A DNA stretch of 46,170 bases, taken from NCBI GenBank assembly GCA_016936215.1, contig JAFGPL010000167.1, positions 1-46,170 of the forward strand, read 5' to 3'. Origin of the DNA: Bacteroidales bacterium (GTDB lineage: Bacteria > Bacteroidota > Bacteroidia > Bacteroidales > UBA10428). Both the position numbers and the translations under genes were made by a program. The notes under the pieces were generated by a model that was not told where the DNA came from, did no database searches, and was given only the letters and a program-made list of their open reading frames with translations. Positions 43,325-46,170 of the stretch are shown here, one piece after another; within the stretch, counting starts at the first letter, position 1; the number at the start of each line of letters is the position of its first letter.

Positions 43325-46170
43325 ATGACCAGATACTACCTGCTTTCCGTACTGCTTTTTATATGCCTGTCAGCCTTTTCACAAGACGACCTTACCATCT
43401 CCGACCCTGTTTTCGGCAAGGTTGAAGTATCAGCCCCCAATTCGGTAACGCTTTCACCCGGTTTTCATGCTGTGGAAGGTTCCGATTTCAGGGCATATAT
43501 CGGAGAAAACCAAAGTGTTTTGAATGCTTTTAATACCGCCGTTACAGAACAGACGGTAGCCGGTGTACCATCAGACGATGAAAACTATATTAAAAGTATC
43601 ACCTACCGTGAACCATTAAGCTCTTTTCCAACAGGAGATTATAAGCACCTGGAACAGATACAGTATTTTGACGGGTTGGGCAGGTTAAAACAGACCATAC
43701 AGGTGAATGCTTCCCCATCAGGGTATGATTTAATACAACCTGTTGTATATGATGCCTTCGGAAATGAATCGTATAAATACCTTCCTTATCCGACAAATAG
43801 TAATGGGGCTTTTCAGGAATCAGCACAACTATATTCCATGTATTATTATGACGAGGGAACCGTGGGCAGGATCGCCGATAACAATGCCAAAGTTTATATT
43901 GAATATGACAACTCCCCCCTGAACAGGGTAATGAAGCAGTTCGGACCGGGAGAGGCTTGGCATGAAAATGATGGAAAGCCCATTACTTACGGATATACCA
44001 CAAATACAGGCGAGGTTACCAACTGGACTGTTGATGAAGACGGGGTATTTACAGAGGATGATTATCCTGAAAAATCTCTGTATATTACAGAAACTACCGA
44101 TGAAGAAGGCAATACCACGCGCGAGTACAAAGACAAACAGGGGAAAGTGGTACAAAAAGAATCTGAATTGGAAGGTAACTGGTTACGGACTCTTTACATC
44201 TACGACGATTTTGACCTTCTGCGCTGCGTGGTGCCTCCAAAAGCAACATCTCCAATAACCGATGTGGAATTGTGTTACTATTATACATACGACCATCGTA
44301 ACCGTATGATCGGGAAAAAACTTCCCGGCGCCGAACCTGTTTATATGGTTTATGATAAGCGCGACAGGCTGGTACTGACCCAGGATGGTAAAAGACGTGC
44401 AAATGATGATTGGGCTTTTACAAAGTATGATATTTTCAACCGGCCTGTTATAACAGGTATATTTATTGCTGGCGAAGGTGTATCACACAGCTATTTAATA
44501 GAACAATTTGAAAACCATACCGGTGATATGTATGAAACATATATAGGTGCAGGTACCGGTAACTTATACGGTTATACCCCAAATAATAGTTTTCCCTCTT
44601 CGATTTACCAAATTTCAGCAGATGATATATTAACAGTCACTTATTATGACAATTATAATTTTGTTTCAGACCTTGGAATTAATCAGGACGAAGTTTATAA
44701 TTGTGACAGTTACAATGAAACCGATTTCAACTATACCCAATCAACCAAAAGAAAAGGCCTCGTAACCGGGGTAATGACTAAATTCTTAACTGTTTATGGT
44801 TCGGGTTACACGCCTGAGGATAATATGTTATATTCTGTGAACTATTACGACAACTACGGCAATGTAATACGCAACATCAGCGATAACCATAAGGGGGGCA
44901 GGGATGTAATAAGCACCAACTTCAAACCCGTTACATTTGAGGTTGAAAGTACTCTGCAGTTGCATACGGGATTAGGCGACGACCTGAGGATACTGAAGAA
45001 ATTTACATACGACCACGCGGGGAGGCTGCTTAAGACCACGCAACAAATAAACGAAGAAGATGAAATCACGCTGAACGCCATGGTTTATAACGAACTGGGT
45101 GAATTGGTAACCAAATACCTGCATTCGAAAGATGCCGGCGACTCTAAAAACTTCCTGCAAAAGACCGATTATACCTACAATGTGCGAGGATGGCTGAAAA
45201 AAATCAACGACCCCGCGCTCTCCGACGATAACGATGTATTTGGTATGGAATTATTTTATAATGATATTGCCGGGTTAAACAGCCTGGCGCCGGAAGCCTG
45301 CTATAACGGCAACATTGCAGGCATGAAATGGGGCGTCCAAGGCGACCTTGCACAGTTAAGGGTATACGGCTTCGGGTATGATGAGCTTAACCGGCTGAAA
45401 ACATCTTCTTATGCCGATGGTGCAGGCCTGGCAGACAACACCGGTTATTATAACGAAAACATTACAGAATATGATGCCAATGGAAACATTGTAAAGCTTA
45501 ACCGCTCTTTCGGGGCAGAACTGGTTGATGACCTTACCTATTATTATTTCTCAGGTAGCAACCAGATACGGTCTATTACCGATGAGGGTGTTGCCTCCGA
45601 CCTGGTAGACGATTATCCCGGTAGCAGCGGAACGTATACTTACGACCAGAATGGTAACATGAGCACTGACGGGGGCAAAATGCTTACGGTTGCCTATAAC
45701 CACCTTAACCTGCCCCGGAGCGTGGCTTTTGGTGGCAACAACAATATATTTTACCATTACAGCGCCACAGGGGCCAAGCTGGTAAAATATGTTGACGAAT
45801 TCGGCGGCACCGATGCTGTAACCCACTACATTGGCAATATTGTATACAACGGCGACGAAATTGCCTACATTCTTACCGAGGAAGGCCGCATGGTGCCCTA
45901 TGGCACAGGCTTGGAGCGCCTGTGGCTAAGCGAATACCACCTCAAAGACCACCTTGGCAACACCCGTGCCGTTATCTCGGGCAACACCCCGGGCGGCGCC
46001 GTGGAAATACTGCAATACAGTAGTTATTATCCGTTTGGCATGCCCTTTGCCATGAAAGAGTTCGGCGCCATGGGCAACGAATATGCAAATAATAAATATC
46101 TATACAACGGTAAAGAATTACAAGACGACATGCTCGCAGGAAAAAAAATGGATTGGTACGATTACGGAGC
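43325..46170 (+). CDS. RHS repeat protein with DUF6443-like N-terminus (3' end beyond window)
   Basis: The frame is open from the ATG at 43325 to the window end (948 codons). The signal peptide ends near residue 20 (LFICLSAFSQ). It is followed by a segment of the type SVTLSPGFHAVEGSDFRAYI seen at the start of many Bacteroidota RHS proteins. A DUF6443-like domain covers about 88-158 (YIKSITYREPLSSF, YFDGLGRLKQTIQV, VVYDAFGNESYKYLPY). YD repeats follow, then the start of the RHS core (EYHLKDHLGNTRAVISG near residue 872; YNGKELQDDMLAGKK near 927). The region after the core, where toxin or variable tips are found, is cut off. It is the fourth member of the surface locus, 61 bp after the T9SS protein. 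Confidence 0.88.
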   Translation, partial: MTRYYLLSVLLFICLSAFSQDDLTISDPVFGKVEVSAPNSVTLSPGFHAVEGSDFRAYIGENQSVLNAFNTAVTEQTVAGVPSDDENYIKSITYREPLSSFPTGDYKHLEQIQYFDGLGRLKQTIQVNASPSGYDLIQPVVYDAFGNESYKYLPYPTNSNGAFQESAQLYSMYYYDEGTVGRIADNNAKVYIEYDNSPLNRVMKQFGPGEAWHENDGKPITYGYTTNTGEVTNWTVDEDGVFTEDDYPEKSLYITETTDEEGNTTREYKDKQGKVVQKESELEGNWLRTLYIYDDFDLLRCVVPPKATSPITDVELCYYYTYDHRNRMIGKKLPGAEPVYMVYDKRDRLVLTQDGKRRANDDWAFTKYDIFNRPVITGIFIAGEGVSHSYLIEQFENHTGDMYETYIGAGTGNLYGYTPNNSFPSSIYQISADDILTVTYYDNYNFVSDLGINQDEVYNCDSYNETDFNYTQSTKRKGLVTGVMTKFLTVYGSGYTPEDNMLYSVNYYDNYGNVIRNISDNHKGGRDVISTNFKPVTFEVESTLQLHTGLGDDLRILKKFTYDHAGRLLKTTQQINEEDEITLNAMVYNELGELVTKYLHSKDAGDSKNFLQKTDYTYNVRGWLKKINDPALSDDNDVFGMELFYNDIAGLNSLAPEACYNGNIAGMKWGVQGDLAQLRVYGFGYDELNRLKTSSYADGAGLADNTGYYNENITEYDANGNIVKLNRSFGAELVDDLTYYYFSGSNQIRSITDEGVASDLVDDYPGSSGTYTYDQNGNMSTDGGKMLTVAYNHLNLPRSVAFGGNNNIFYHYSATGAKLVKYVDEFGGTDAVTHYIGNIVYNGDEIAYILTEEGRMVPYGTGLERLWLSEYHLKDHLGNTRAVISGNTPGGAVEILQYSSYYPFGMPFAMKEFGAMGNEYANNKYLYNGKELQDDMLAGKKMDWYDYG

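Noticed and set aside
1-46170. CRISPR arrays, tRNA genes, insertion sequences and integrases
   Set aside because: No regularly spaced repeats, cloverleaf-like segments or transposase-like frames were found on reading. The only repeats are the palindromes and regulatory repeats listed.

Overview
The window comes from a member of the Bacteroidota, probably an environmental Bacteroidales-like lineage, although the genus cannot be read from it. The signs are an rpoC-linked DUF3467 gene, a LytTR response regulator paired with a two-propeller (Reg_prop/Y_Y_Y) sensor kinase, a type IX secretion C-terminal domain, RHS proteins with Bacteroidota-type N-termini, and repeated TAnnTTTG -7 boxes in place of sigma70 -10/-35 elements. 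No tRNA, rRNA, CRISPR array, transposase or integrase was seen.

Layout. (1) 1-11363, plus strand: nusG (5' end missing), rplK, rplA, rplJ, rplL, rpoB, rpoC and a DUF3467 gene. A perfect 14-bp hairpin followed by a TATATTTG box lies between rplL and rpoB. (2) 11363-11507: a composite palindrome with a GTCATTCTGA...GAAGAATCT core, related to a second element at 30413-30573. (3) 11519-17511, minus strand: sensor kinase, LytTR regulator and a secreted GH43 glycosidase, apparently one operon. The divergent 204-bp spacer at 17512-17715 carries LytTR-like direct repeats with 20-bp phasing. (4) 17716-21432: an exported VIT-VWA protein and an exported protein with a caspase/DUF4347-like His-Gly...Gly-Cys layout. 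(5) 21585-22706: a glutathione peroxidase and an OhrR-like MarR regulator behind a palindromic operator cluster. (6) 22751-23611, minus: a predicted outer-membrane beta-barrel protein. (7) 23617-29625: etfB, etfA, a membrane cytochrome b/ferredoxin subunit, a CCG-domain subunit and a long acyl-CoA dehydrogenase, ending in a terminator. This is a complete route from acyl-CoA through ETF to the quinone pool. (8) 29697-33386: a small hypothetical gene, then an ammonium module (TorF-like porin, P-II protein, Amt). (9) 33410-34962, minus: stand-alone TrpB2 with a candidate Trp attenuator in its leader. (10) 35236-46170: a small HTH gene and a surface-protein locus with a fibre-like protein, a secreted RHS-family protein with a 16-cysteine insert, a T9SS-exported beta-propeller protein, and a second RHS protein cut by the window end.

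How the parts work together. The first 11 kb is the core transcription/translation operon. The middle is accessory metabolism: sensing and cutting of polysaccharide, peroxide defence, fatty-acid oxidation linked to quinone reduction, and ammonium uptake. The last 11 kb is a mosaic surface or conflict locus whose genes change base composition sharply at the borders of their conserved 3' modules.

The best candidates for something undescribed are the 20-bp-phased repeats between the LytTR system and the VIT-VWA gene, the VIT-VWA/clan-CD-like pair, the CX6C-rich insert in the RHS protein, the TrpB2 leader, and the nested palindromic repeats. All functions are inferred from reading the sequence, with no database search.
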